Source: Staphylococcus sp. NAM3COL9
GTDB taxonomy: Bacteria > Bacillota > Bacilli > Staphylococcales > Staphylococcaceae
DNA: 64,000 nucleotides
Direction of reading: 5' to 3'
NCBI RefSeq assembly: GCF_001431205.1
Contig: NZ_LGPC01000011.1
Span: 62,001 to 126,000 of the forward strand
A program made the translations under genes and the position numbers. The notes beneath the pieces are model-generated. The model was not told where the DNA came from and made no database searches. It saw only the letters and a list, made by a program, of their open reading frames with translations. How positions within the stretch are numbered: position 1 is the first letter of the stretch; each line of letters begins with the position of its first letter. Shown piece after piece: positions 40,382 to 49,895 of the stretch.

Positions 40382-41017
40382 ATGAAAGTGAATTTATTGT
40401 GTGGCAATAGAAATTTGCCTGAAGATTTATTAAAGACAAAAACAGATACGCACTGGATTGGGATTGATCGAGGTGCGTTACTTTTGATAGAATCAGGGAT
40501 AATACCTCGATTCGCTGTAGGTGATTTTGACTCAATTACAAGTGAGGAAAAAACATTTGTTGAAAAAAGAATTGACATTAATCCATTTAAATCAGAAAAA
40601 AATGATACAGACCTCGCTTTAGGTATTGATCAAGCAGTGACCAGTGGTTATAAAGAGATTTGCGTTTATGGTGCTACAGGTGGTCGATTAGATCATTTTA
40701 TGGGTGCATTACAAATTTTAGAAAAACCAGAATATACAGAGCAAAATATTGTCATTAAACTTATAGATGTGAATAATGAAATTCAATTTTTAAAAACAGG
40801 GGCATATACGATTCAGAAAAATGACAATTATCGTTATATCTCATTTATTCCAGTTAATTATCCTACGATTATCTCGTTAAACAATTTTAAATATAATCTT
40901 GAAAAGGAACAACTTAAATTGGGATCTACGTTAACGATTTCCAACGAACTCAGTCAAACAGAAGGTAATGTGAATATTACAGAAGGCAATGTATTAATGG
41001 TGAGAAGTAAAGATTAA
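40382..41017 (+). CDS. thiN: Thiamine pyrophosphokinase
   Basis: ThiN converts thiamine plus ATP to TPP. It shows GIDRGALLLIESGI, the GDFDSIT and NDTDLALGID acidic motifs that bind Mg-ATP, GATGGRLDHFMGAL (thiamine-binding block), and a C-terminal beta domain ending EGNVLMVRSKD. The length is 211 aa. GGCTGAAGCTA spacing is short, so it relies on coupling with rpe, 5 nt upstream. TPP made by this kinase is the ligand of the riboswitch found at the other end of this window (63.5 kb). Confidence 0.94.
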   Translation: MKVNLLCGNRNLPEDLLKTKTDTHWIGIDRGALLLIESGIIPRFAVGDFDSITSEEKTFVEKRIDINPFKSEKNDTDLALGIDQAVTSGYKEICVYGATGGRLDHFMGALQILEKPEYTEQNIVIKLIDVNNEIQFLKTGAYTIQKNDNYRYISFIPVNYPTIISLNNFKYNLEKEQLKLGSTLTISNELSQTEGNVNITEGNVLMVRSKD

Positions 41018-41070
41018 AATCTAATAAAATTATAACGCTCATGTTTATGATTTAAATTAAATGAGCGCAT

Positions 41071-41108
41071 AAAAAAGACCAATCCTCCACATAAGGACTG
41101 GTCTTTTT
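41071..41108 (+). terminator. Bidirectional terminator between thiN and rpmB
   Basis: GACCAATCCT pairs with AGGACTGGTC (one mismatch), with AAAAAA before and TTTTT after, so it can work for both convergent genes. Confidence 0.9.
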
Positions 41109-41123
41109 CGTGCATTATATTTA

Positions 41124-41312
41124 TTAAACTCTAGTTACTTTACCAGATTTTAAAGCACGTGCAGAAACCCAAACTCTTTTTGGTTTTCCGTCTACAAGAA
41201 TTCTAACTTTTTGAAGGTTAGCATTCCATCTTCTTTTAGAAGAATTTAAAGCGTGAGAACGATTGTTTCCAGTTGAAGCTTTACGACCTGTTACGAAACA
41301 TTGTTTGCCCAT
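41124..41312 (-). CDS. rpmB: 50S ribosomal protein bL28
   Basis: A 62-aa basic protein reading [20 protein letters not shown] at its start, then [12 protein letters not shown] and [17 protein letters not shown]. This is the bL28 family, in the zinc-free form with a single Cys. I chose the ATG following AAAGGAGGTACTTTC on the minus strand; the longer open frame upstream has no ribosome-binding site. It is divergent from the Asp23-like gene, the same arrangement as in Bacillus. Confidence 0.97.
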   Translation of the reverse strand: MGKQCFVTGRKASTGNNRSHALNSSKRRWNANLQKVRILVDGKPKRVWVSARALKSGKVTRV

Positions 41313-41453
41313 GAAAGTACCTCCTTTAATAAATATAAATACACGCATCTACTACATACTTGAATAATGTACCACAAATAAAATTAGATGTAAATAAGAA
41401 GAATGAAATTTTCTGTTTATATATATTCTACTTTTGTTAAAATTAAATTATGG

Positions 41454-41459
41454 TATAAT
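41454..41459 (+). promoter_or_regulatory. Probable -10 box for the Asp23-like/fakA operon
   Basis: TATAAT lies about 100 nt before the Asp23-like gene, with a TTTTGT -35-like element 16 bp upstream. Position fits; the -35 is weak. Confidence 0.45.
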
Positions 41460-41563
41460 TATAAACTGTGGATAAATATAGAAATTTGCTTAATTAGATA
41501 AATTATATTATTTGTTAATTTTATAGTTAATTAAAGAACCATAAACTAGGAGGCTCAATTTAA

Positions 41564-41935
41564 ATGACATTAGAAATCACAAATGATTATGGTAGTATAG
41601 ACATTTCAAACGAAGTAATAGCTTCAGTTGTGGGTAGCAAAGCAGTAGAATGTTATGGGATTGTAGGAATGGCTTCTAGACAACAAGTAAGAGATGGAAT
41701 TGCTGAAATATTAGGGCATGAAAATTATTCTAAAGGTATTGTTGTAAGAGAAGGCAATGGCGTTATAGATGTTGATATGTATATCATTGTAAGTTATGGT
41801 ACTAAAATTTCTGAAGTAGCGAGCAATTTACAGTCGACAATAAAATACACATTAGAACAAACATTAAAAATAAAAGTAAATTCAATAAATATATTTATAC
41901 AAGGTGTTCGAGTTAATAACGGCACTAAGAATTAG
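41564..41935 (+). CDS. Asp23/Gls24 family protein (YloU-like)
   Basis: A 123-aa Asp23/Gls24 domain protein starting [24 protein letters not shown], with the family features [12 protein letters not shown] and [15 protein letters not shown]. It lies 14 nt before fakA, as yloU precedes yloV in Bacillus. Relatives are membrane-associated envelope-stress proteins or partners of the DAK-type kinase; the exact role is not known. AGGAGGCTCAATTTAA precedes the ATG. Confidence 0.92.
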   Translation: MTLEITNDYGSIDISNEVIASVVGSKAVECYGIVGMASRQQVRDGIAEILGHENYSKGIVVREGNGVIDVDMYIIVSYGTKISEVASNLQSTIKYTLEQTLKIKVNSINIFIQGVRVNNGTKN

Positions 41936-41949
41936 GAGGACAATACGGA

Positions 41950-43602
41950 ATGGTTAGCAAAATAAATGGTAAATTATTTGCCGAAATGATTATACAAGGG
42001 GCACAAAATTTATCAAATCATGCAGACTTGGTTGATTCATTAAATGTGTATCCGGTACCAGATGGAGATACAGGAACAAATATGAATTTAACAATGACAT
42101 CTGGAAGAGAAGCAGTAGAAGAAAATTTGTCGCAGCATATCGGTGAACTAGGGAAAACGTATTCAAAAGGTTTGTTAATGGGTGCTAGAGGGAACTCTGG
42201 GGTCATCTTATCACAACTATTTAGAGGTTTTAGTAAAAATTTAGAAGAGTATGATGAAATTAGTGCTCAACAACTAGCAGAAAGTTTCAAAGCTGGTGTA
42301 GAAACTGCATATAAAGCAATTATGAAGCCTGTAGAAGGTACGATATTAACTGTAGCTAGAGATGCTGCAGATGCTGCTATGCGCAAAGTAGAAGAAACTG
42401 AAGATTGTATCGAATTGATGACATATATTTTAGAAGAAGCAGAAATCTCACTAGAAAATACGCCTAATTTATTACCCGTATTAAAAGAAGTGGGTGTAGT
42501 AGATAGTGGCGGTAAAGGTTTGGTTGTCGTTTATGCTGGCTTCCTTAAAGCGCTAAAAGGTGAAACGGTAAGTGCTGAAACAGCTAAATTAGATAAAGAT
42601 GCTTTAGTTAATGAGGAACATGATTTTCATGGTGTAATTAATACTGAAGATATCGTTTACGGTTACTGTACAGAAATGATGGTGCGCTTCGGTAAAAATA
42701 AAAAAGTGTTTGATGAACAAACGTTTAGAGAAGACATGAGTACATATGGTGACTCATTATTAGTCATAAACGATGATGAAATTGTTAAAGTGCATGTACA
42801 TAGTGAAAAACCAGGTGATGTGTTTAATTATGGTCAACAGTACGGAGAACTTATTAAATTAAAAGTAGAAAACATGCGTGAACAACACCGAGAAGGTGTA
42901 AAAAAAGAACAAGTAAGTCAAGATGATACCCAAATACCTGAAACAGTTGAAACGGCAGTTATTGCTATTTCAATGGGAGATGGTATATCTGAATTGTTCA
43001 AATCGATGGGTGCAACACATATGATTAGTGGTGGTCAAACAATGAATCCATCAACTGAAGATATCGTTAAAGTAATTGATCAGTCACAATGTAAACGCGC
43101 AATTATTTTACCTAATAATAAAAATATTATGATGGCTAGCGAACAGGCTGCAGACATCGTAGGTGCTGAAGCTGTAGTTATCCCAACTAAATCAATACCA
43201 CAAGGCATTGCTGCACTCTTTAATTATGATGAATCAGACGCTCTTGAAGCTAACAAAACGCGTATGGTTGAGTCACTGGAAGCAGTGAAGTCAGGTTCAG
43301 TGACATATGCTGTAAGAGATACAAAAATTGATGGCGTTGAAATTAAAAAAGATGCGTTTATGGGGTTAGTTGAAGACAAAATCGTTACGAGTAACGGAAA
43401 TCAATTTGAAACTGTTAAAGGTTTATTGTCTGAAATGATTCAAGATGATAGTGAAATCATTACGATGATTGTCGGTGAAGATGCAAATGCATCATTGACT
43501 TCGGATATTGAAACTTGGCTTGAAACATCTTATCCAGAAATTGAATTAGATCAACATGATGGCCAACAACCCGTATATCAATATCTATTTTCTGTAGAAT
43601 AA
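41950..43602 (+). CDS. fakA: Fatty acid kinase catalytic subunit FakA
   Basis: FakA phosphorylates fatty acids bound to FakB, feeding exogenous fatty acids to PlsY/PlsX and affecting virulence regulation. The N-terminal DhaL-type nucleotide-binding domain has [14 protein letters not shown] and [15 protein letters not shown] (about 37-82) and spans to about 200. A middle domain and a C-terminal DegV-like part, with [14 protein letters not shown] and [10 protein letters not shown], follow. The length is 550 aa (about 548 in S. aureus, as I recall). TTAGGAGGACAATACGG precedes the ATG. plsX in the same window uses its product pathway. Confidence 0.96.
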   Translation: MVSKINGKLFAEMIIQGAQNLSNHADLVDSLNVYPVPDGDTGTNMNLTMTSGREAVEENLSQHIGELGKTYSKGLLMGARGNSGVILSQLFRGFSKNLEEYDEISAQQLAESFKAGVETAYKAIMKPVEGTILTVARDAADAAMRKVEETEDCIELMTYILEEAEISLENTPNLLPVLKEVGVVDSGGKGLVVVYAGFLKALKGETVSAETAKLDKDALVNEEHDFHGVINTEDIVYGYCTEMMVRFGKNKKVFDEQTFREDMSTYGDSLLVINDDEIVKVHVHSEKPGDVFNYGQQYGELIKLKVENMREQHREGVKKEQVSQDDTQIPETVETAVIAISMGDGISELFKSMGATHMISGGQTMNPSTEDIVKVIDQSQCKRAIILPNNKNIMMASEQAADIVGAEAVVIPTKSIPQGIAALFNYDESDALEANKTRMVESLEAVKSGSVTYAVRDTKIDGVEIKKDAFMGLVEDKIVTSNGNQFETVKGLLSEMIQDDSEIITMIVGEDANASLTSDIETWLETSYPEIELDQHDGQQPVYQYLFSVE

Positions 43603-43628
43603 ATTTATTTTATTGAACGCTTGTATAT

Positions 43629-43647
43629 AAGGAGAGCCTCCTTTTTA
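43629..43647 (+). terminator. Short hairpin after fakA
   Basis: AAGGAG and CTCCTT close a 3-nt loop, followed by TTT. Small; probably minor compared with the next hairpin. Confidence 0.4.
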
Positions 43648-43663
43648 GGAAGCTATTTTAAAT

Positions 43664-43700
43664 TGTCGACAAGGTCTAAAAGCTTTGTTGACATTTTTTT
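43664..43700 (+). terminator. Terminator of the fakA transcript
   Basis: TGTCGACAAGGTCT pairs with AGCTTTGTTGACA around AAA (some mismatches), followed by a run of seven Ts. Confidence 0.8.
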
Positions 43701-44093
43701 GTGCCCGTTTTCTGTTTGTAGAACTATAGCTTAACTTTATATTTCATACGCGCTTGACTAGGGCACGGCCTTAGATATAGTATTCGACTCGTTGTGGATT
43801 ATTCGCATCATGGCAGGTGTCTTATATGAAAAAAGAACATAAACTAAAAAATATAGAGTTAGTCTATTTATTATAAATCTTGTGACAGAAATTATTTGAT
43901 TGTATGTATAATTAAATTAAAAGGAAATCTTTTTATTAAATTAAACCTTCTACAACAATATTATTCTTTTAAATAAGGACAATGCAACCAGTATTGGTTT
44001 ATAATGTCTAGTTTAATTGTTATAATAAATTGCATGCATATAAATGTAAGCGCATTACATTAGAAGTATTAAAAATAAGAGTGGGGTATAATT
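43701..44093 (+). other. Intergenic region before sdaAB
   Basis: Nearly 400 bp without a supported gene. 43740-43820 is GC-richer than its surroundings (CGCGCTTGACTAGGGCACGG) and reads like decayed or foreign sequence. A 16-codon ORF at 43826 has only a weak ribosome-binding site. The 3' part holds a palindrome at 44043 and the sdaAB promoter region. Confidence 0.5.
44043..44061 (+). promoter_or_regulatory. Palindrome before sdaAB (cre-like)
   Basis: AATGTAA and TTACATT flank GCGCA, 33 nt before the sdaAB ATG. It resembles a catabolite-responsive element (TGNAANCGNTTNCA) but has one extra central base. Operator role is inference. Confidence 0.4.
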
Positions 44094-44759
44094 ATGAAAT
44101 ATAAAACAGTTTTCGATATTATAGGACCTACAATGGTGGGACCATCTTCATCTCATACTGCTGGTGCAGTGAGAATTGGATTAGTAGCAAAGGATTTATT
44201 TAATCAATTGCCAAAACAAGTTGATATCTATCTATACGGTTCTTTTATGGAAACATACAAAGGGCATGGTACAGATGTAGCGCTTGTTGGTGGTTTGCTA
44301 GGTTATGATACAGATGATGATCGTATACAAACAAGTTTAGAAACAGCTGAGCAAATGGGAATGAAAGTGAATTTTATAGAAATGGCTGAAGAAAGATCAC
44401 ATCCTAACACTGCCATTATTAATATGAGAGATGCTGATAAAGAAATTTCTGTTGAAGGCGTTTCTATAGGTGGCGGTAAAATTGAGGTAGTTGCTATTAA
44501 TGGATTTAATATTGCGATAAGTGGTAATTATCCAGCTCTGCTTGTTTTTCACAAAGATACTTTTGGCACGATTGGTCGTATAGCAAATATTTTAGGCGAT
44601 TCTAGTATCAATGTTGGCAGTATGCAAGTTTCTAGAAAAGAAAAGGGCGACCAAGCATTAATGACTTGTGAGTTAGATGAATCTGTAACAGATGAAATTA
44701 TAGATAAAATTAAAAACGTCGAAGGTGTAGTGACAGTTTCACTCATGGGCGACGCCTAA
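44094..44759 (+). CDS. sdaAB: L-serine dehydratase, beta subunit
   Basis: With SdaAA it deaminates L-serine to pyruvate and ammonia using an oxygen-sensitive [4Fe-4S] cluster. It shows IIGPTMVGPSSSHTAGAVRIG at the N-terminus and a C-terminal ACT domain (about 147-221, with GRIANILGDSSINVGSMQV), which may bind serine. The length is 221 aa. TAAGAGTGGGGTATAATT precedes the ATG. The gene lies 13 nt before sdaAA. fakA-sdaAB-sdaAA-recG is the Bacillus order; my recollection is that S. aureus lacks these two genes here. Confidence 0.95.
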   Translation: MKYKTVFDIIGPTMVGPSSSHTAGAVRIGLVAKDLFNQLPKQVDIYLYGSFMETYKGHGTDVALVGGLLGYDTDDDRIQTSLETAEQMGMKVNFIEMAEERSHPNTAIINMRDADKEISVEGVSIGGGKIEVVAINGFNIAISGNYPALLVFHKDTFGTIGRIANILGDSSINVGSMQVSRKEKGDQALMTCELDESVTDEIIDKIKNVEGVVTVSLMGDA

Positions 44760-44772
44760 TGGAGGGTAATGC

Positions 44773-45642
44773 ATGTTTAAAAGTGTGAAAGAACTAGTAG
44801 AAAAATGTGAAACAGAAAATAAAAAAATTCATGAAATCATGCTAGAGCAAGAAATGGAAGTAACTGGCTTGTCCGAAGCTGATATTTATGCCGGTATGGA
44901 TAAAAATTTACAAACGATGGAAAATGCACTTGATGAAGGTTTAGAAGGCGTCACTTCAACTACTGGATTAACCGGTGGAGATGCTGTGTTAATCAAAAAT
45001 TATTTGAAGACAGGTAAATCATTAGCTGGACCAACTTTATTAGATGCAGTGAGTAAAGCAGTTGCGACAAACGAAGTCAACGCAGCAATGGGGAAAATTT
45101 GTGCAACACCTACTGCTGGATCTGCGGGTGTCGTACCAGGCGTATTATTTGGACTCAAACCGCGCCTTGAACCTACAAGAAAAGATATGTTGAACTTCTT
45201 GCTTACCTCTGGGGCATTTGGTTTTGTAGTTGCAAACAATGCATCAATTTCAGGTGCAGCAGGCGGTTGTCAGGCAGAGGTAGGTTCTGCTGCAGCCATG
45301 GCAGCAGGTGCAACCGTTGAACTTGCTGGCGGAACGCCACAACAATCGGCTGAAGCTTTTGCAATTTGTTTGAAAAATATGCTAGGTTTAGTATGTGACC
45401 CAGTAGCTGGCTTGGTTGAAGTGCCTTGTGTGAAGAGAAATGCTGCAGGTGCATCAAACGCAATCGTCTCTGCTGATATGGCTTTAGCAGGTGTAACTTC
45501 AAGAATTCCTACAGATGAAGTGATAGAAGCAATGTACAAGATTGGCCAAACGATGCCATCAGCATTGCGTGAAACTGGTCGTGGAGGTTTAGCTGGTACA
45601 CCTACAGGTCAGCGTCTAAAACAAGAAATATTTGGTGATTAA
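44773..45642 (+). CDS. sdaAA: L-serine dehydratase, alpha subunit
   Basis: The catalytic subunit, 289 aa. Candidate cluster ligands and substrate residues occur in [42 protein letters not shown] and [11 protein letters not shown]; three conserved Cys can hold the [4Fe-4S] cluster. No pyridoxal phosphate site is present, consistent with the iron-sulfur type. GGAGGGTAATGC precedes the ATG. recG follows after 2 nt, so the two genes are likely co-transcribed with it. Confidence 0.96.
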   Translation: MFKSVKELVEKCETENKKIHEIMLEQEMEVTGLSEADIYAGMDKNLQTMENALDEGLEGVTSTTGLTGGDAVLIKNYLKTGKSLAGPTLLDAVSKAVATNEVNAAMGKICATPTAGSAGVVPGVLFGLKPRLEPTRKDMLNFLLTSGAFGFVVANNASISGAAGGCQAEVGSAAAMAAGATVELAGGTPQQSAEAFAICLKNMLGLVCDPVAGLVEVPCVKRNAAGASNAIVSADMALAGVTSRIPTDEVIEAMYKIGQTMPSALRETGRGGLAGTPTGQRLKQEIFGD

Positions 45643-45644
45643 AA

Positions 45645-47690
45645 ATGTCAAAAGTCAATTTAATAGATAGTCCCTTTCCTTTATCTCAGATAAAAGGATT
45701 GGGCCCGAAAAGGTTATCCGTATTAAATGAATTAAATATCCATACTGTAGAGGATTTAATTTTATATTTACCAACTCGTTACGAAGATAATACAGTAATT
45801 GACTTGAATACGGCCGAAGATCAAGCAACAGTGACAGTGGTAGGAGAAGTATATTCGACACCTGCTGTCGCTTTTTTTGGTCGTAATAAATCTAAGTTAA
45901 CCGTACATATCATGGTCAATAATATTGCTGTAAAATGCACTTTTTTCAATCAACCGTATTTAAAAAAGAAAATTGAATTGCATGGTACAGTTACGGTAAA
46001 AGGTAAATGGAATAGAAGTAAGCAAGAAATAAATGGCAGTAGAATGTTTTTCAATCAACAAGAGACTCAAAATTCACAGTTTGAGCCTGTTTATCGAGTT
46101 AAAGAAGGCATTAAACAAAAACCATTGAGGGATATGATTCGACAATCGTTGGGAGAAGTCACGATACATGAATGGCTCTCTGATGAATTGAGACAAAAAT
46201 ATAAATTAGAGTCATTAGAGGATACGATTAAAGCGTTGCATTTTGCCACAGACAAAGCATCTTTGATTAAAGCACGTAGAACATATGCTTTCACAGAATT
46301 ATTTATGTTTGAATTACGAATGCAATGGTTAAACCGCTTAGAAAAAACTTCAGATGAAGCGATTGAAGTAGATTATGATATCAATTTAGTGAAATATTTC
46401 ATTGACAGTCTTCCATTTGAACTAACTGACGCGCAAAAACATAGTGTTAATGAAATATTCAGAGACTTGAAAGCACCATTAAGGATGCATCGTCTCTTAC
46501 AAGGGGACGTGGGTTCAGGTAAAACTGTCGTGGCAGCAATCTGTATGTATGCACTAAAAACCGCGGGGTTTCAATCAGCGTTGATGGTCCCTACTGAAAT
46601 ATTAGCGGAACAACATGCAGAAAGTTTAGTCGAAATATTTGATGACAGAATGAATGTTGCGTTACTTACAGGTTCAGTGAAAGGTAAAAAAAGAAAGCTG
46701 TTGTTAGAACAATTACAAAACAATGAAATTGATTGTATTATCGGCACCCATGCCTTAATACAAGATGACGTTGTATTTAATAATGTAGGTCTAGTGATTA
46801 CAGATGAACAACATCGTTTTGGTGTGAATCAACGTCAATTGTTGAGAGAAAAGGGTGCGATGACTAACGTCCTTTTCATGACAGCTACGCCTATTCCACG
46901 AACATTAGCTATATCAGTTTTTGGTGAAATGGATGTGTCATCTATTAAACAATTACCAAAAGGTAGAAAGCCGATTATTACTTCATGGTCTAAGCATGAA
47001 TCCTATGAAAGTGTGCTCAGTCAAATGACCTCAGAATTAAAAAAAGGTAGGCAGGCATATGTAATTTGTCCTCTAATTGAAAGTTCTGAGCATTTAGAAG
47101 ATGTACAGAACGTCGTTGAGTTATATGAATCGCTACAAATATATTATGGTACTGAAAAAGTAGGATTGCTACATGGTAAGTTGCATTCAGAAGAAAAAGA
47201 TAGGGTAATGCAGCAATTTAGTAATCATGAAATAGATGTTTTAGTATCTACAACTGTTGTAGAAGTAGGTGTTAACGTCCCTAATGCAACGTTCATGATG
47301 ATTTATGATGCTGATCGCTTTGGTTTATCTACATTACACCAGCTAAGAGGACGTGTAGGTAGAAGTGAACAACAAAGTTATTGTGTACTTATTGCATCAC
47401 CGAAAACAGAAACAGGTATTGAGCGAATGAATATTATGACCCAAACAACAGATGGTTTTGAATTAAGCGAACGTGATTTGGAGATGCGAGGACCTGGTGA
47501 TTTCTTTGGTGTGAAACAAAGTGGTTTGCCTGATTTCTTAGTAGCAAATGTCGTTGAAGATTATAAAATGCTAGAAGTGGCGAGAGATGAAGCGGCTGAA
47601 TTAATTCAATCCGGTGTCTTTTTTGAGGCACAATATCAAATGTTGAGAACATTTGTCGAAGAAAACTTATTATATATGAGTTTTGATTAA
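45645..47690 (+). CDS. recG: ATP-dependent DNA helicase RecG
   Basis: RecG drives branch migration and fork regression at stalled forks and Holliday junctions. The N-terminal wedge domain (about 60-150) is an OB fold. The helicase core has [15 protein letters not shown] (Walker A, about 284-298), [10 protein letters not shown] (DEQH), [25 protein letters not shown] and QLRGRVGRS. The TRG motif region follows ([14 protein letters not shown]). The length is 681 aa. Its 5' end is 2 nt from sdaAA. A strong bidirectional terminator follows. Confidence 0.97.
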   Translation: MSKVNLIDSPFPLSQIKGLGPKRLSVLNELNIHTVEDLILYLPTRYEDNTVIDLNTAEDQATVTVVGEVYSTPAVAFFGRNKSKLTVHIMVNNIAVKCTFFNQPYLKKKIELHGTVTVKGKWNRSKQEINGSRMFFNQQETQNSQFEPVYRVKEGIKQKPLRDMIRQSLGEVTIHEWLSDELRQKYKLESLEDTIKALHFATDKASLIKARRTYAFTELFMFELRMQWLNRLEKTSDEAIEVDYDINLVKYFIDSLPFELTDAQKHSVNEIFRDLKAPLRMHRLLQGDVGSGKTVVAAICMYALKTAGFQSALMVPTEILAEQHAESLVEIFDDRMNVALLTGSVKGKKRKLLLEQLQNNEIDCIIGTHALIQDDVVFNNVGLVITDEQHRFGVNQRQLLREKGAMTNVLFMTATPIPRTLAISVFGEMDVSSIKQLPKGRKPIITSWSKHESYESVLSQMTSELKKGRQAYVICPLIESSEHLEDVQNVVELYESLQIYYGTEKVGLLHGKLHSEEKDRVMQQFSNHEIDVLVSTTVVEVGVNVPNATFMMIYDADRFGLSTLHQLRGRVGRSEQQSYCVLIASPKTETGIERMNIMTQTTDGFELSERDLEMRGPGDFFGVKQSGLPDFLVANVVEDYKMLEVARDEAAELIQSGVFFEAQYQMLRTFVEENLLYMSFD

Positions 47691-47704
47691 TAAAGAAAGC
47701 ATAA

Positions 47705-47747
47705 AAAAACAAACCAAGTGCTATTAAAGCACTTGGTTTGTTTTTTT
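47705..47747 (+). terminator. Bidirectional terminator after recG
   Basis: AAACAAACCAAGTGCT is perfectly inverted by AGCACTTGGTTTGTTT with an ATTAA loop, flanked by A and T runs. Confidence 0.95.
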
Positions 47748-47996
47748 ATGTTTGGGTTAATGTTTATTAATTATTTACATTACTCATTACTTATAAATGT
47801 GTTCCAATAATAAATATTGATGAATAATTTTTTATTTTAAAATTTCAGTAGTTTGGGATGACTCCATATGGGGAACACTAGACGAAAACTACAGGAGGAG
47901 TTTTATGACCACGGAAAACCTGCACAAAAAAATGCCAACAAAGTTTATGACTTTGTTGGCACTCTAAAACGAGAATGTGTAATGTTTGTTGATTAT
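47748..47996 (+). other. Gap between recG and the protease gene
   Basis: About 250 bp between convergent genes. The first half is AT-rich. 47850-47925 is GC-richer and contains GACTCCATATGGGGAACACTAG and a small IR (AAAACT...AGTTTT) with an internal AGGAGGAG, followed by a 20-codon open frame. On the minus strand this gives CTCCTCC, an anti-Shine-Dalgarno-like sequence downstream of the protease terminator. I recognise no IS or RNA gene. It could be a decayed mobile-element end or a small RNA locus. Confidence 0.45.
47926..47960 (-). terminator. Terminator of the metalloprotease gene
   Basis: On the minus strand GCCAACAAAG and CTTTGTTGGC form a perfect 10-bp stem with a 7-nt loop, followed by seven Ts. 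It lies 37 nt past the protease stop codon. Confidence 0.9.
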
Positions 47997-49556
47997 TTAA
48001 TTAACGCCAACGTCAGTCCAAGCTTTTTCAATTGCTTTAGATGTTTCGCTATTCGTACCATAAAGGTAGTTAGAAGCTTCTTTCAATGATGCTTTTGCAT
48101 CAGAAAATTGAGCATTTGGTGTTAAATATTGTGTGAGTGCTAAATAATAAATTTTTTCAGCTTTTTCTTGGCCAATTGCATTAATTGTTAGATAGGCAGC
48201 TTTGTTAGGAATGCCACTATTGGTATGAACACCACCGCTATCTTGGCTGCCTTGCACATATTGATTCATATGTGCAGGTTGGTTATACTGTTCTGGATTT
48301 TTTAAACTTCTTAGTGCATCGCCATCTTTATTCGGCGTATATACATCTTCACCCATTAACCAATCGTCTGGATCAACAAAATAACCAAAAACGTCAGAGA
48401 AAGATTCGTTTAATGCACCTGATTGATAACTATACTCTAAACCTGCAGTGCGTTCTGTTACTGCATGTGTGAGCTCATGTGCAACAATATCATTCGCACC
48501 TGACAATGCTTTAAATGTCTTGCCGTCCCCGTCCCCATAAATCATATATTGACCGGTCCAGGCGGCGTTATTAAAGTTTTTGTCATAATGAACGACCGAA
48601 TCAATGTCACCGCCCTTATTATCATAACTGTTTCTATCATGCTTATTGAGGAAGTAGTTATAAACTTCTTTTGCGTAATAATGGGCATCTACACCAGCAC
48701 GTTGCTCTTTTTTATTGAAATTAGTGCTGTCATTTGTAATAGGTGAAGAAGCATTTGTTGTCTCATTTGCAGTTTTAGTTTCTATGACTGCATCTTGATC
48801 AGTATCGAGTAATGAATATGTATCATTTGCTTTTGTAACGCCTAAAGGTTGTTTTTCGTCACCATTAACGCCTGTACCTTTACCTTCAGTTGTTGCATTT
48901 TTAATAACGTTTTGTTTTTTTAATACTTCACCGGTAGTAGCGTCAACTTGGATTTTCCAATGTGCTGCTTTAGGTGAAATATAATTAAGTTCAACATCAT
49001 AAACAAGTCTTTGTTTATCACTATTTATATCAATCTTGTTTTTACTGACTACAGGATAGCTTTTTATATTTTTTACATCAGACTTTGCTTTACCTATAGC
49101 TTCAAAAGCTTTGCTTTCAGCGTTAGCAGAAGATAATTTAACCTCATTCTCTACCTTTACGTATGGTTTATCTACATTACCATTAATTAATGTTACTTTA
49201 CCGTTTTTATTGACATGTACTTTAATCGTAGTGCTATCTGCTGTAATGTCGTTTACTTTAAGTTTTAATACGTAATGCGTGACACCAGTTTTATCTTGCT
49301 GCTTATCTATTACATTATATTGCTTGAAAGCTTCTTTATTTATAGTTTCTTGCTTAGTCTTGGATGATTGATTAACAAGAGATTGTGCATTATTTTGTAA
49401 AAATTGTTCTACATCTGAATCATTATTAATCGCAGAGATATTTGATGATTCTAGACTTTCAGGTTTAATACTATTACTTTCTTGTGCATTAGCATAGCTT
49501 GTAGTGATGACTAATAATGAACATGATAGTAATGTAGTTGATAATATTTTTTTCAT
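47997..49556 (-). CDS. Secreted M4 (thermolysin-type) zinc metalloprotease, aureolysin-like
   Basis: A 519-aa preproprotease. The signal peptide (residues 1-24) ends ANA. The propeptide has an FTP-like part (about 60-110) and a PepSY domain (about 130-215). Maturation probably occurs near residue 220 (NATTEGKGTG). The catalytic domain has HELTH at 360-364, zinc ligand Glu384 in ALNESFSD and His444 in GGVHTNSGIPNKA. All catalytic residues are present. Relatives include S. aureus aureolysin (about 509 aa) and S. epidermidis SepA. It is inserted, opposite in direction, between recG and fapR, which I remember as adjacent in other species. TTAGGAGGATTTA precedes the ATG. Confidence 0.95.
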   Translation of the reverse strand: MKKILSTTLLSCSLLVITTSYANAQESNSIKPESLESSNISAINNDSDVEQFLQNNAQSLVNQSSKTKQETINKEAFKQYNVIDKQQDKTGVTHYVLKLKVNDITADSTTIKVHVNKNGKVTLINGNVDKPYVKVENEVKLSSANAESKAFEAIGKAKSDVKNIKSYPVVSKNKIDINSDKQRLVYDVELNYISPKAAHWKIQVDATTGEVLKKQNVIKNATTEGKGTGVNGDEKQPLGVTKANDTYSLLDTDQDAVIETKTANETTNASSPITNDSTNFNKKEQRAGVDAHYYAKEVYNYFLNKHDRNSYDNKGGDIDSVVHYDKNFNNAAWTGQYMIYGDGDGKTFKALSGANDIVAHELTHAVTERTAGLEYSYQSGALNESFSDVFGYFVDPDDWLMGEDVYTPNKDGDALRSLKNPEQYNQPAHMNQYVQGSQDSGGVHTNSGIPNKAAYLTINAIGQEKAEKIYYLALTQYLTPNAQFSDAKASLKEASNYLYGTNSETSKAIEKAWTDVGVN

Positions 49557-49805
49557 TAAATCCTCCTAAATAAAGTGTCCAAATTAATGGGATAATTTTT
49601 AAAAATAAATATAATGTATCTTTAAAACATCTTAAATTATACATTTTTATTTTATTTAATTCAATATATTAATAAATATTTATACGAAATTATTAGCGTT
49701 TGTATTGATTTTTAAAACCAAACCCGATGGAAACGGTTTGAATGGTTTAAAATTTCTTGAATTGGTTATCTGATGTGAAAAACATCTAGGCAAGTATGTT
49801 TTTTG
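49557..49805 (-). other. Upstream region of the metalloprotease gene
   Basis: About 250 bp, strongly AT-rich near the gene, with a cre-like site at 49728-49741 and an imperfect inverted repeat of AAACCA-type arms around it (49718-49753). It should hold the protease promoter; I cannot fix the -35/-10 with confidence. Confidence 0.5.
49728..49741 (-). promoter_or_regulatory. cre-like site (CcpA operator candidate)
   Basis: TGGAAACGGTTTGA matches the catabolite-responsive consensus TGNAANCGNTTNCA at all fixed positions except one (G for C at position 13). It lies 172 nt before the protease start and 150 nt before fapR. CcpA control of the protease would fit but is inference. Confidence 0.5.
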
Positions 49806-49835
49806 TTGAGCTTATGAAATAGAAAGTGTTATGAT
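49806..49835 (+). promoter_or_regulatory. Probable fapR promoter
   Basis: TTGAGC (49806-49811) and TATGAT (49830-49835) are 18 bp apart, with the FapR operator starting 12 bp downstream of the -10. Confidence 0.6.
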
Positions 49836-49847
49836 GTGTTAGGAATG

Positions 49848-49866
49848 TTTAAGACTTGGTGCTAAA
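49848..49866 (+). promoter_or_regulatory. FapR operator
   Basis: TTTAAGACTTGGTGCTAAA is an inverted repeat; read on the other strand it is TTTAGCACCAAGTCTTAAA, close to the FapR site TTAGTACC..GTCTTAA of Bacillus and Staphylococcus. It overlaps the likely transcription start, so FapR bound here would repress; malonyl-CoA releases it. Autoregulation of fapR-plsX-fabDG is the established pattern. Confidence 0.75.
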
Positions 49867-49895
49867 AATTAGGTGGTTTAGGTGGTTAGAATAAG

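Noticed and set aside
43826-43876. 16-codon ORF MKKEHKLKNIELVYLL
   Set aside because: Too short, weak ribosome-binding site; at most a gene remnant.
47905-47967. 20-codon ORF MTTENLHKKMPTKFMTLLAL after AGGAGGAG
   Set aside because: The ribosome-binding site is only 4-5 nt away, but half of the codons fall in the protease terminator hairpin; not enough to call a gene. The patch is listed as a finding.
47868-48089. 73-codon plus-strand frame running into the protease gene
   Set aside because: Its second half is antisense to the protease; the first half overlaps the protease terminator and no protein family is apparent.
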